From Bordetella genomosp. 8 (lineage in GTDB: Bacteria > Pseudomonadota > Gammaproteobacteria > Burkholderiales > Burkholderiaceae_B): DNA of 64,000 bases. Positions 38,901 through 45,826 of the stretch are shown piece after piece. Position 1 is the first letter of the stretch; every line of letters starts with the position of its first letter. The stretch lies in contig NZ_CP021108.1 in NCBI RefSeq assembly GCF_002119685.1, positions 2,294,001-2,358,000 on the forward strand, written 5' to 3'. Position numbers and translations under genes: made by a program. The notes beneath the pieces are model-generated. The model did no database searches and was not told where the DNA came from. It was given only the letters and a program-made list of their open reading frames with translations.

Positions 38901-40134
38901 GCCGGGTACGGTGCCGGTGCTCGTGGCCGGCGACCTGCGCACGACCGCGCAGGCGCAGGACTCGCTGATCTTCGATTGGGATGCGCGCCGCTCGGACAAC
39001 ACGATCACGCTGACGCCCGCGAATGCGAACTTCAAGCCCGAAGGCGTGGGCCTGAGCGACAGCCAGTCGTCGCTGGCGCAGTACTACGCACGCGCCTGGG
39101 CCAATTCCGATCGCACGATCGCCGGCGTGTTCGGCGGCATGTCGCACATCGACGATGGCGGCACCTACAAGGACACGCTGGACAGGTTCTCCAGCAAGGC
39201 CACCCAGGTGCAGTCCATCGCGCTGGCGAACTCGGCCGGCACCATCCTGGGTTCGTCCATGAGCTGCCCCGTGTTCGAAAAGCAGGGCACGATGCTGTCG
39301 GAAGACAATTGCGTCTGGGGCCAGGTGAACGGCCGTTGGGCCGACCAATCGACGACGGGCGACACGCAGGGCTATCACGTATCGGGCACCACGTACCGCG
39401 TGGGCGGGCAGCATCGCATCGCGCCCGGCTGGTACCTGGGGGCGTCGGCGGCGGCGGGCCAGACCTGGGCGCGCGGCAAGGACGGCTCGAATGGCGACGG
39501 CGATACCTACGACGGCTCCATCACCCTGAAGCGCGTGGCGGGCCCCTGGTATTTCGCCGGCTCGCTGGCGGCGGCCAGCGGCTCGTTCGACTCGAACCGG
39601 CACATCGACGTGTTCGGCCAGACGCAGACCACCACCAGCAAGCCCAGTATCTTTCTCGCGGGGTCGCGCCTGCGCGTGGGCTATGAGTTCGCCCAGGACA
39701 CCTGGTACGTGAAGCCCTACGGCGATCTGGACTTCATCTACACCCACATGCCGGGCTTCAAGGAAAAGGGCGCCCCCGGCTATGCATTGAACGTGCGCAC
39801 CAACGACGACTTCAACGTGGCGCTTTCGCCGATGGTGGAAGTCGGGCAGCGTTATGAGGTGGACGCCAAGACCACCTTGCGCGCCTACGCCGCGCTGGGC
39901 TTCGTCTGGCGGCCGGACAGTTCATACACCGTGACGTCCAGTTTCGTGGGGGCGGATGCGGGCAACGGCACGTTCACCGATTACGTGAAGACGCCGGAAG
40001 TGCTGGCCAAGGTCGACCTGGGCCTCCAGTTCCTGCGCGTGGGAGGCTTCGAGGTGAAGGCGGGATACACGGCGGACTTCAGCCATTCCTATATCAGCCA
40101 GACGGCCAGCGCGCGGTTTGCCTACCACTTCTAG
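32908..40134 (+). CDS. Giant glycine-rich autotransporter adhesin-like protein (type V secretion)
   Basis: An outer-membrane autotransporter of about 2408 residues. The signal peptide MKNRVRVTVGGGALLGGAAA continues to AALAQA. The passenger (about 30-2000) is a repetitive Gly-, Ala-, Ser- and Asn-rich beta-helix candidate. Its unit alternates a TITTAGN-like strand with GxLAQSIGGGGGxGG. About 16 good copies and 8 degenerate N-terminal copies occur at 55-105-residue intervals, with many GGNGGNGG-type triplets between. The C-terminal beta-barrel spans about 2130-2408 (from CVWGQVNGRWADQ) and ends in SARFAYHF with the required terminal Phe. Pairs of closely spaced cysteines (CTSNGEYLC, CDC, CTSSSC) punctuate the passenger. 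Starts at 32836 or 32884 are possible but lengthen the signal region. It is a single gene flanked by spacers. Likely surface-exposed; the function (adhesion, aggregation) is inference. Confidence 0.92.
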   Translation: MKNRVRVTVGGGALLGGAAAFMAPHAALAQAMTCTSNGEYLCVNGNTPASSSIGVVVPSGQFASVNNNAPISYTPPSSSNAALGVSTYSGSPQGFSVYNQGNIGLAGGPSTLNDYVFGIWALQQGAPASAGTNTAGIVSVTNSASITLNSPAVQAIGGAAIWAADQGGVGQVQGTYGTQGGASAGVSVVNNGGVNATLSGTTGFAGIQAMSVGGASASGPNLIFNAAAGGAGGPASVTSGASVGVNWTWQNAGSGNTGVYGIQAYSQGGAGGNTDAGTDGGSYGGSGGAAGAATVTLSKFGDVALTVQGTPPSGFPAAPSAVVGAYSIGGAGGYAAQGNTNSGASGGAAGAAQIALTDAFITGSGSDLPGLLAYSAGGAGGYGGTPASGDGTLNPYQNGAAGGSTAGASISVLAQTRSNTIMTTAGGIGQSPAIVAAQLGGAGGYGGNSQDGGFSHSQGGNGGNGGNAGPINIQVQGSSPNVVTLSTNGATSPGIYAYSLGGTAGYGGRSQTNLAGSAQGGTGGNGGAGGDISVTVGSTLIQTQQATSPGIVARTEGGIGGDGGFASASSATGGNGGNGGASGNIFIQTDGGSAITTAGNDSMGILAQTLSAAGGDANGKNTVFSASGGTPGTGGQAGTVTVTNAAAITTAGLTSRGILVQSMAGSGGNGGSSWSLFHTGGITGGAGGAAGAVAVTNSGAISTAGDNSEGILLQSIGGGGGAGGQGSGVFNSPGGSGGNGSNGGGVTLVNSGAISTSGEGSIGVLTQSIGGSGGDGGGSYSVSVAVGGTGGNAAAGGDINATLNSGSNISTTGAGAHGLIFQSIGGGGGNGGSATSTGVAVTVSVGGQGGDGGAGGNVLVSGNGANVSASGSKSAGLIAQSIGGGGGTGGSAMGTSASAVFDASVSVGGRGGNAPSDAGQVSVSLAGGSIATGQDPHLIIGSTAPGSCLGSGGQAGGACNVLPVDSHGVVVQSVGGGGGSGGQATAQAIAIAAPVTPGGSQAAIAAAVAVGGNGGAGGNGGIAQFSLSSGGTITTAGNGGVGALVQSVGGGGGDGGDSSAMAATIGYGSGSVPDGGKAPAAQVTSTVAGTGGKAGNGSTVQVAIGGSVAVDGSSFTCDCNGTNTSIQTFGDFAPGVIAQSIGGGGGNAGVGGGNTQDFGTGASTSVSFNVGRAGSPGGDGGNVTVNLYPGSGIQTWGSGAVGIIAQSIGGGGGTSEGGSFSLGQSLSPPEGATQKQGENVNLGNQQSENGGTGLAVTVSVAAPIVTHGNDATGVLAQSIGGGGGLGGSSGSDASGDNPVLLSLEGREFVSNVVSAIDSGKWTPQQNTTMNHSIGGTGGDGGSGGPVSVTLASAIATLGNPVVAGGNQQASSGDWAHGIVAQSIGGGGGKGGTAIASGTGADPAEHNVFLNTAVGGTGGSGGSGGAVNVNFSSGASIQTVGYAATGVVAQSIGGGGGMAADGSDASGGNLSVGASQTGSGGSGGNAGNVDFENSASNGSTITTAGDFADGLNLQAIGGGGGIAGAGSSAWKAMGQPHVANAMSFTAGGGGASSGAGGNVTVNSNYVNNAGMTINVSGYGAYGILAQSIGGGGGSIIATQAGTGAPTFKLGGQSDNPNATGGTVLVQLTTPTTISANGTAGVGVLAQSIGNGGGIIRVDDGTNSTPSMTTGYNPAFSDQRVPGNANGGAVLINSYANINANGPGGIGILAQSVGGGGGIVLNGTTLYAGAPLQQTSNVCTSSSCSGSPANGYQNFSVNILGGTVSATGTNGIGIFAQAAGYGSPQGGTPDVQVGGATVIGGTDPNHSGTQGGQGGAQEAQSSSAAGIWIDRPGGPGAGTGSVVYDSWVTINAGGVVTNSDGSNGTAIKVTGGGTIALANYGAITGNLDLNAVENANNWVPGPWTPGPLTLRGALLQPRGSLNNYGTWVPGTQALADIQNQGLIAFDNPQMKTRVFGHFNQTGSGRLSPMIDSLNDNVSLLKVDGTATVDGTIVPNAITLLPGTVPVLVAGDLRTTAQAQDSLIFDWDARRSDNTITLTPANANFKPEGVGLSDSQSSLAQYYARAWANSDRTIAGVFGGMSHIDDGGTYKDTLDRFSSKATQVQSIALANSAGTILGSSMSCPVFEKQGTMLSEDNCVWGQVNGRWADQSTTGDTQGYHVSGTTYRVGGQHRIAPGWYLGASAAAGQTWARGKDGSNGDGDTYDGSITLKRVAGPWYFAGSLAAASGSFDSNRHIDVFGQTQTTTSKPSIFLAGSRLRVGYEFAQDTWYVKPYGDLDFIYTHMPGFKEKGAPGYALNVRTNDDFNVALSPMVEVGQRYEVDAKTTLRAYAALGFVWRPDSSYTVTSSFVGADAGNGTFTDYVKTPEVLAKVDLGLQFLRVGGFEVKAGYTADFSHSYISQTASARFAYHF

Positions 40135-40200
40135 GCAGACGCGCCGGACTCGGCGTTATCGGTTGTCATACAAATTGGAAAGCAGTTTGATGCTGTTCTT

Positions 40201-40226
40201 CCTGCTTTCAGCTCCCTGAAAGCAGG
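40201..40226. terminator. Strong stem-loop after the autotransporter
   Basis: CCTGCTTTCAG and CTGAAAGCAGG form a perfect 11-bp stem with a CTCC loop, 66 bp after the autotransporter stop. There is no T-run on either strand, so classical intrinsic termination is not clear. It may act as an mRNA 3' end stabiliser or Rho-assisted terminator. An operator for the downstream ABC operon is also possible. Confidence 0.5.
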
Positions 40227-40253
40227 CGCGTATCTGCCGTAGGGATTTTCACC

Positions 40254-40271
40254 ATGTACGTTGTCGTACAT
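40254..40271. promoter_or_regulatory. Perfect ATGTACG-N4-CGTACAT palindrome before the amino acid ABC operon
   Basis: ATGTACG (40254-40260) and CGTACAT (40265-40271) are perfect inverted arms around TTGT. A TATAAA (40293-40298) follows with no good -35, so the palindrome would sit near -42 of a promoter and could bind an activator. No regulator gene is adjacent to this operon. Confidence 0.55.
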
Positions 40272-40384
40272 CAGGTGCTATATTTTCGCGACTATAAACG
40301 GTTCCCCGGCGTCCCCGCTGGCGGCAATCAATAAGGGGCCCGGCCATAAGCCCGGCTCCCTATAAGGACGAGACGAGTCGCGCG

Positions 40385-41134
40385 ATGAGCTTTTCGCTGG
40401 ATTTCAGCAGCCTGTGGCCCTATTGGCCGGTTTTCCTCAAGGGTGCGTGGCTGACTCTGAAGATGACCGCCGTGGCCATCTTCTTCGGCGTCATCCTGGG
40501 AACGCTGGTGGCGTTCGCCAAGCGCAGCCGCTACCGGCTGCTGGCCCGCGCCTGCGCCGTCTACATCGAGGCCGTGCGCAACACGCCGTTCCTGGTGCAG
40601 ATATTCCTCCTGTTCTTCGGCCTGGCCAGCGCCGGCGTGCGGCTGCCGACCTTCACCGCCGCCGTGCTGGCGATGATCATCAACATCGGCGCCTATGCGG
40701 CGGAGATCATCCGCGCCGGCCTGGAGTCCGTGCCCAGGGGCCAGATCGAGGCTGCGGAGTGCTTGGGCCTTTCGCGCTGGCGCATCGGGTGGCATGTGAT
40801 GCTGCAGCCTTCCATCGAAAAGGTCTATCCGTCGCTGACGGGCCAGTTCCTGTTGATGATGCAGGCGTCGGCCGTGGCGTCGCAGATTTCGGCGGAAGAG
40901 CTGACGGCGGTGGCGAATACGGTGCAGTCCGATACCTTTCGATCGCTCGAAACCTATATCGTCGTCGCCGCCCTGTATCTGGCCCTGTCGCTGCTGATCA
41001 AGCTGCTGGCCTGGGCGGTTGGCGAGTACGCCTTCAAACGGCGCCGGGTGATCCGGCGCGCCGCGGCGCGGGCCGGCAAGGCAGCACCCAGGCGCGCCAG
41101 CGTGTCGGCGGCCATCAAGCGCGGAGCCGCATGA
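40385..41134 (+). CDS. Polar amino acid ABC importer, permease 1
   Basis: A 249-residue inner-membrane permease of the HisMQ/GlnP family. Helical segments such as FLKGAWLTLKMTAVAIFFGV and YIEAVRNTPFLVQIFLLFFG are characteristic. The EAA coupling loop is AAECLGLSRWRIGWHVML. A basic tail of about 30 residues (RRRVIRRAAARAGKAAPRRA) extends into the cytoplasm. It opens the four-gene operon permease-permease-ATPase-binding protein. Its TGA overlaps the next ATG (ATGA). The amino acid transported is unknown. Confidence 0.94.
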   Translation: MSFSLDFSSLWPYWPVFLKGAWLTLKMTAVAIFFGVILGTLVAFAKRSRYRLLARACAVYIEAVRNTPFLVQIFLLFFGLASAGVRLPTFTAAVLAMIINIGAYAAEIIRAGLESVPRGQIEAAECLGLSRWRIGWHVMLQPSIEKVYPSLTGQFLLMMQASAVASQISAEELTAVANTVQSDTFRSLETYIVVAALYLALSLLIKLLAWAVGEYAFKRRRVIRRAAARAGKAAPRRASVSAAIKRGAA

Positions 41135-41784
41135 TGCACGGCTTTTCCATGGCGCATCTGTGGTACCTGGTGCAATCCATAGGCTGGACGCTGGTGCTGT
41201 CGGCGCTCGCTTTCGTCCTGGGCAGCATAGGCGGCTTTGGCGTGATGCTGGCGCGGATTTCGCCGCGCCGCTGGCTGCGTACCGCGGCGCTGGCCTACAT
41301 CGAGGTCATCCAGGGCATCCCGCTGCTGATCCTGCTGTTCATCGTGTATTTCGGCCTGTCGGTGTATGGCTACGAGGTGCCTTCGCTGGTGGCGGCCGGC
41401 CTGGCGCTGATGGTCTACACCAGCGCCTACCTGGGCGACATCTGGCGCGGTTGCGTGCAGGCCATGCCCAAGCCGCAGTGGGAAGCCTCCGAATGCCTGG
41501 CGATGACGCGCTGGCAGACGCTGCGGCTGGTGATCATTCCGCAGGCCGTGCGCCTGGCGCTGCCTTCGACCGTGGGCTTCCTGGTGCAACTGATCAAGAT
41601 GACGTCGCTGGCGTCGGTGATCGGCTTCATCGAACTGACCCGCGCGGGACAGATCATCAACAACTCGATCTTCGAACCCTTCCTGGTATTCGGCCTGGTG
41701 GCCGTCTTCTATTTCGTGCTGTGCTACCCGCTGTCGCGCTGGAGCCAATCCATGGAGAACAAGCTCAATGTCGGCAATCGTTAG
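41131..41784 (+). CDS. Polar amino acid ABC importer, permease 2
   Basis: A 217-residue permease homologous to permease 1, the two forming the membrane heterodimer. Landmarks are [20 protein letters not shown] near the start, [20 protein letters not shown], and the EAA loop [20 protein letters not shown]. The start is ATGATG at 41131, overlapping the TGA of permease 1; the second ATG is equally possible. Its 3' end overlaps the ATPase gene by 17 bp, a tight arrangement that favours coordinated translation. Confidence 0.94.
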   Translation: MMHGFSMAHLWYLVQSIGWTLVLSALAFVLGSIGGFGVMLARISPRRWLRTAALAYIEVIQGIPLLILLFIVYFGLSVYGYEVPSLVAAGLALMVYTSAYLGDIWRGCVQAMPKPQWEASECLAMTRWQTLRLVIIPQAVRLALPSTVGFLVQLIKMTSLASVIGFIELTRAGQIINNSIFEPFLVFGLVAVFYFVLCYPLSRWSQSMENKLNVGNR

Positions 41785-42496
41785 GCTCGACGACGTCTAC
41801 AAGTGCTTTGGTTCGAACCAGGTGCTGCAGGGCGTGTCGTTCGAGGTGGCCAAGGGCGAAATGATTGCCGTCATCGGCGCCAGCGGTTCGGGCAAGAGCA
41901 CGGCCTTGCGCTGCATCGACCGGCTGGAAACCATAGACCAGGGCAGCATCGAAGTCTGCGGCATCCGCGTCGACAATCCCGAAGTGGACCTGCGCCAGCT
42001 GCGCCTGGAAGTCGGGATCGTGTTCCAGAGCTACAACCTGTTCGCCCACCTGACGGTGGAAGAGAACATCATGCTGGCGCTGCGGCACGTCAAGAAGAAA
42101 AGCCGGCAGGAGGCCCGGGACATCGCCATGTCGGTGCTGGACCGCGTGGGCCTGGCACAGAAGGCGGGCGCCTATCCGGAGCAGTTGTCCGGCGGCCAGC
42201 AGCAGCGCGTCGCCATCGCTCGTTCGCTGGCGATGTCGCCCAAGGTCATGCTGTTCGACGAAGTGACGTCCGCGCTGGACCCGCAGCTGACGGGCGAAGT
42301 GCTGCGCGTCATGGAGGACCTGGCGGCCGGCGGCATGACCATGATCCTGGTCACGCACGAGATGGCCTTCGCCAAGCGGGTGGCCGACCGCATTATCTAT
42401 ATGCATCAGGGCAAGGTGTGGGAGGTGGGCGATGGCGGCATGCTGGACGCGCCCGCCACGCCGGAGCTGCGCGCCTTCCTGAGCAACGGACTTTGA
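41768..42496 (+). CDS. Polar amino acid ABC importer, ATPase
   Basis: A 242-residue ATP-binding subunit of the GlnQ/HisP type. Walker A is GASGSGKST (38-46 region), the Q-loop is in [13 protein letters not shown], the signature is LSGGQQQR, Walker B is [12 protein letters not shown], and the H-loop is in [12 protein letters not shown] precedes ATG by ten bases, inside the upstream permease gene. It should sit on the cytoplasmic face with permeases 1 and 2. All catalytic elements are intact. Confidence 0.96.
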   Translation: MSAIVRLDDVYKCFGSNQVLQGVSFEVAKGEMIAVIGASGSGKSTALRCIDRLETIDQGSIEVCGIRVDNPEVDLRQLRLEVGIVFQSYNLFAHLTVEENIMLALRHVKKKSRQEARDIAMSVLDRVGLAQKAGAYPEQLSGGQQQRVAIARSLAMSPKVMLFDEVTSALDPQLTGEVLRVMEDLAAGGMTMILVTHEMAFAKRVADRIIYMHQGKVWEVGDGGMLDAPATPELRAFLSNGL

Positions 42497-42528
42497 ACTC
42501 AACAACGCAATCAAGGCGAGGAGACAAA

Positions 42529-43329
42529 ATGAACGTCAAGCAACTGATCCTGCGCGGCTGCACCGCCGCGCTGCTGACGGCGGGCCTGGCACACGTGGCC
42601 GCGGCAGACGAGCTGGCCGATATCAAGAAGGCCGGCAAGATCCGCATCGCGATCGCCATGGGCACGCCGCTGTATAGCTACGTGGACGACAACCTCAAGC
42701 CCACCGGTTCGGACGTCGATACGGCGACGCTGCTGGCGCACGACCTGGGCGTGAAGCTGGAAATCGTGCAGGTGACCAACGCCGCTCGCGTGCCTACCCT
42801 GCAGGCCAGGCGCGCCGACCTGGTGGTGGCCGATCTGTCGATCACGCCGGAGCGCGCCAAAGTGGTGGACTTCTCCATTCCGTACGCGGTGATCTCGCTG
42901 ATCGTCGGCGCGCCCAAGGACATGAAGATCACCGGCTACCCGGACCTGAACGGCAAGACCATCGGCCTGACGCGCGCCACCGTCAACGACAGCATCACCA
43001 CCGAGTTGGCCAAGGGCGCGGACATCAAGCGCTATGAGGACGATGCGACGCTGATCACGTCCATGGTGACCGGCCAGATCGATATCTTCTCCAGCACGCC
43101 GTCCAACCTGGCGGAAATCCAGAAGCGCGCGCCGCAACGCAATGTCGAGATGAAATTCCCGCAGAAGGATTTCGACCTGGGCATCGCCCTGCAGCAGGGC
43201 CAGCCGGCGTTGAAGGAATGGGTCAACAACTGGGTGCGCGAGAACCTGAAGAACGGCAAGCTCAACGCCATCTACAAGAAGTATCACGGCCGCGACCTGC
43301 CCACGCGCATCACGCAGCCGCAGGGCTGA
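42529..43329 (+). CDS. Polar amino acid ABC importer, periplasmic binding protein
   Basis: A 266-residue type II periplasmic binding protein (SBP_bac_3). The signal peptide ends near AGLAHVAAA-DELADI. The mature protein starts with IKKAGKIRIAIAMGTPLYSY and has the ligand Arg segment TNAARVPTLQARRADLVVAD, then LSITPERAKVVDFSIPYAVI. AGGAG precedes ATG. It is the last gene of the operon and is followed by a Rho-independent terminator. Having Y-S-Y where many lysine/arginine-type proteins have P-P-F makes the ligand hard to guess. Confidence 0.94.
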   Translation: MNVKQLILRGCTAALLTAGLAHVAAADELADIKKAGKIRIAIAMGTPLYSYVDDNLKPTGSDVDTATLLAHDLGVKLEIVQVTNAARVPTLQARRADLVVADLSITPERAKVVDFSIPYAVISLIVGAPKDMKITGYPDLNGKTIGLTRATVNDSITTELAKGADIKRYEDDATLITSMVTGQIDIFSSTPSNLAEIQKRAPQRNVEMKFPQKDFDLGIALQQGQPALKEWVNNWVRENLKNGKLNAIYKKYHGRDLPTRITQPQG

Positions 43330-43357
43330 TCCGGAATGGCATTGCGCTGGCATTCAT

Positions 43358-43385
43358 GCCGCGGTCGTCCGGGCCGCGGCTTTTT
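43358..43385 (+). terminator. Rho-independent terminator of the amino acid ABC operon
   Basis: GCCGCGG (43358-43364) and CCGCGGC (43374-43380) form a perfect 7-bp GC stem with a 9-nt loop, followed directly by TTTTT. It lies 28 bp after the binding protein stop. This is the clearest intrinsic terminator in the window. Confidence 0.9.
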
Positions 43386-43468
43386 GGCGCGTTTTTTCGT
43401 TATGCTCGACGGTTTTTGACCACCGCTTTCCGCATCCGGGGAAGGGCGGCGCGAACCGGAGCAAAGAT

Positions 43469-44359
43469 ATGAAGGCGCACAGCGCAAGCCGGGCCACGGC
43501 CTTTGGCGTGGTCGCGATCCTGTTGTGGGCGGCCCTGGCGCTGCTGACCGTGCGCGCGGGCGGCCTGCCGCCGTTCCAGTTGCTGGCCTTGAGTTTCGGC
43601 GTGGCGTTCGTGGGCGGCGTCTGCGTGCTGCTCCCGCGCGGCCGCGCCGCGTTGGCGGAAATGCGGCAGCCGCTGCGTCCGTGGCTCTTGAGCGTGGGCG
43701 GCATCTTCAGCTATCACGCGCTCTATTTCTACGCCTTGTCCCATGCGCCGGCCGCGCAGGCCAGCCTGATCGCCTATCTGTGGCCCTTGTTCATCGTGGT
43801 GTTTTCCGCGCTGGCGCCCGGCGGACGGTTGCATGCCCGGCATATCGCGGGCGCCGTGCTGGGCCTGGCCGGCACCGCCTTGATCGCACTGGAGCGTCCG
43901 GGCGCCGATGATGCCGTCTGGCCGGTCGCCGGTATCGCCGCGGCGTTCGGCTGCGCGCTGATCTGGTCGGGCTATTCGGTACTGAATCGTCGATATGCCG
44001 ATGCGCCCAGCAGCATGATGGTGGGCGTCTGCGGACTGGTCGCGCTGGGCGGCGCTGCCTGCCATGCCGCGCTGGAGACCACGGTACCGGTCAGCGGCGC
44101 GCAGTGGGGTGCCATCGTCCTGCTGGGCCTGGGGCCTACCGGACTGGCCTTCCTGGCATGGGATTACGCCACCAAGCATGGCCATCTGTCCTTGCTGGGG
44201 CCCTTGTCCTACCTGGCGCCGCTGCTGTCCACGCTGCTGCTGGTGGTCACTGGGGCAACGCCGGCCACGCTGACCCTCTTGCTGGCGGCGCTGCTGATCA
44301 TCGGAGGATCGATGGTGGCGACTTTCGGCAAACGCCGTGCGGCACGCGGCGAGGCCTAG
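43469..44359 (+). CDS. EamA/DMT-superfamily exporter, YddG-like
   Basis: A 296-residue inner-membrane protein with ten predicted helices formed by two EamA repeats (about 8-142 and 150-288). Landmarks are SHAPAAQASLIAYLWPLFIV in the first repeat and GPTGLAFLAWDYATKHGHLS in the second. These resemble the aromatic amino acid exporter YddG and its close relatives. It is monocistronic, lying between the ABC terminator and a convergent aldo/keto reductase. The substrate is unknown; export of an amino acid or metabolite is the family-based guess. Confidence 0.9.
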   Translation: MKAHSASRATAFGVVAILLWAALALLTVRAGGLPPFQLLALSFGVAFVGGVCVLLPRGRAALAEMRQPLRPWLLSVGGIFSYHALYFYALSHAPAAQASLIAYLWPLFIVVFSALAPGGRLHARHIAGAVLGLAGTALIALERPGADDAVWPVAGIAAAFGCALIWSGYSVLNRRYADAPSSMMVGVCGLVALGGAACHAALETTVPVSGAQWGAIVLLGLGPTGLAFLAWDYATKHGHLSLLGPLSYLAPLLSTLLLVVTGATPATLTLLLAALLIIGGSMVATFGKRRAARGEA

Positions 44360-44400
44360 GAAACCCCGCCGCTTGAAAGGGGTGGAAAGAATGTGGGAAA

Positions 44401-44419
44401 CCGGGGCGAAAACCCCCGG
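44401..44419 (-). terminator. Weak stem-loop between convergent genes
   Basis: CCGGGG (44401-44406) and CCCCGG (44414-44419) form a 6-bp stem. Read on the minus strand it directly follows the aldo/keto reductase stop and is followed by only TTT. It may be a modest terminator. Confidence 0.4.
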
Positions 44420-45265
44420 CTACAGCATTTCCAGGGGGCGCTTGCGGTTGGGCGGCGGAAACGCCTGATCCAGTTCGGCCAGATCCTGGCTGGTCAGCGT
44501 CACGTCCAGGCAAGCCAGGTTCTCGCGCAGATGCTCCAGCGAGGCCGTCTTGGGAATGGCGATCACGTTGGGCTCGCGCAGCACCCAGGCCAGGGCGGCG
44601 GCCGCGGCGGTGATGCCGTGCCGTTCACCGACGCGCTTCAGCGTGGGGTCGAGCAGCAGCCGGCCTTGCTCGATCGGCGAGTACGCCATGACAGGTATGC
44701 CGTGCGATTGGCACCACGGCAACAGGTCGAATTCGATGCCGCGCCGTCCCAGGTTGTACAGCACCTGGTCGGCCTGCACGCGGTCGCCCTGGGGCAGGGC
44801 GGCGAGCTCCCGCATTTCGTCGCTGTCCAGGTTGCTGACGCCCCAGCGGGCGATCTTGCCCTGGCTGACCAATTCCTCGAAGGCCTGCACGGTGTCGGCC
44901 AGCGGATGCGGCCCGCGCCAATGCAGCAGATAGAGGTCGATGCGGTCCGTGCCCAGGCGGCGCAGGCTGGCTTCGCAGGCGCGCGCCACGCCCCGGCGCG
45001 ATGCGTTGCCCGGCAGCACCTTGCTGACCAGGAAGACCTGGTCCCGGCGGCCCTGGATGGCGCGGCCGACGATTTCCTCGGCCGCGCCGTTGGCATACAT
45101 TTCCGCCGTGTCGACCAGCGTCAGGCCGGCGTCGATGCCGGCCTGCAGCGCGTGGACCTCCGCCTTGGCGTGGTTACGCGACTCTCCCATGAACCAGGTG
45201 CCCTGGCCCAGGGCGGGAACGGCCTGGCCGTCCGGGAAGGTGATGCTTCGGCGCGTAGCGGTCAT
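44420..45265 (-). CDS. Aldo/keto reductase
   Basis: A 281-residue NADPH-dependent oxidoreductase with the aldo/keto reductase barrel. The catalytic tetrad is complete: D52 and Y57 ([10 protein letters not shown]), K82 (LVSKVLP) and H115 (LLHWRG). The C-terminal cofactor segment [14 protein letters not shown] is present. The start has AAGGAG. It is 42 bp downstream of an I78-type lipoprotein gene on the same strand and may be expressed with it. Family members reduce aldehydes and ketones; the exact substrate is not visible. Confidence 0.95.
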   Translation of the reverse strand: MTATRRSITFPDGQAVPALGQGTWFMGESRNHAKAEVHALQAGIDAGLTLVDTAEMYANGAAEEIVGRAIQGRRDQVFLVSKVLPGNASRRGVARACEASLRRLGTDRIDLYLLHWRGPHPLADTVQAFEELVSQGKIARWGVSNLDSDEMRELAALPQGDRVQADQVLYNLGRRGIEFDLLPWCQSHGIPVMAYSPIEQGRLLLDPTLKRVGERHGITAAAAALAWVLREPNVIAIPKTASLEHLRENLACLDVTLTSQDLAELDQAFPPPNRKRPLEML

Positions 45266-45307
45266 CGCTGGCTCCTTCGCACTGGGCCGCGCGCTGGCGA
45301 CGCGGGA

Positions 45308-45763
45308 TCAGCCGCAGCGCAACGCGGTCAGCGCGCCTTGCTGATCGAGGATAAGGTTGATGCGCTTGGGGTCGTATTCCATCGTCATGACCTCGCCGGG
45401 CTTGAGCACCCGGGTCTTGCTGGCCATGGACGCTTGCCTGATCTGCGCTTCCACGGAGGACGTGAGCTTGGTGCCGATCAGGTTCTGCACGGGCTGGGCG
45501 TCGCAATCCTGGCCGGAGGCGAACGACGGGCTGTAGCCGCCACCGGCGCCACCGGCGGCGCCGTAGGAAGACCCGTCGGACGACCCGCCCGAATACCCGC
45601 CCGATCCGCCATAGCCGCCGCTGGAACTGTCCATGGAACTGGAGGACGTCGAGGACGTGGAGGACGTCGTGCTGTCCCCGTCGGTGGACGAGGCTTGCCG
45701 GCCGGTATTGGCGCAGGCGGCCAGGCTGGCGACGAGAACGAGCGGGATGAGCTTACGGATCAT
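45308..45763 (-). CDS. Lipoprotein with peptidase inhibitor I78-like domain
   Basis: A 151-residue lipoprotein. The lipobox is LAAC with C17 as the lipidated residue. A 68-residue low-complexity linker of Ser, Thr and Gly follows. Residues about 86-151 then match the I78 inhibitor family: CDAQPVQNLIGTKL near the start, VLKPGEVMTMEYDPKRINLI in the middle and ALTALRCG at the end, with two cysteines that probably pair. I78 proteins inhibit serine proteases such as elastase and trypsin. A membrane-tethered inhibitor on a flexible stalk could protect the envelope. AGGGG precedes ATG. Whether it sits in the inner or outer membrane is not certain; residue 18 is Ala, so no Asp retention signal is present. 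Confidence 0.85.
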   Translation of the reverse strand: MIRKLIPLVLVASLAACANTGRQASSTDGDSTTSSTSSTSSSSMDSSSGGYGGSGGYSGGSSDGSSYGAAGGAGGGYSPSFASGQDCDAQPVQNLIGTKLTSSVEAQIRQASMASKTRVLKPGEVMTMEYDPKRINLILDQQGALTALRCG

Positions 45764-45803
45764 GCGTACCCCTAAAGACTGCGTTGATATTCCGTGTACA
45801 AAC

Positions 45804-45819
45804 GTCCACGTGCGTGGAC
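45804..45819 (-). terminator. Perfect GTCCACG-TG-CGTGGAC hairpin after the MFS gene
   Basis: GTCCACG (45804-45810) and CGTGGAC (45813-45819) are perfect inverted arms 8 bp past the MFS stop on the minus strand, followed there by GTTTGTAC. It probably helps terminate MFS transcription. Its position 41 bp before the lipoprotein start also leaves an operator role open. Confidence 0.45.
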
Positions 45820-45826
45820 CCTTACA

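Noticed and set aside
34360..39747. A very long open frame (about 1795 codons) on the minus strand inside the autotransporter gene
   Set aside because: It is a by-product of Gly-rich GGC/GGN codons read in reverse. Its translation is low-complexity Arg/Ala/Gly with no signal, fold or family resemblance, while the plus strand gives a complete autotransporter.
40414..41784. A longer frame joining permease 2 to out-of-frame sequence of permease 1
   Set aside because: Only the part from ATG 41131 looks like a permease. The upstream part is permease 1 read in the wrong frame.
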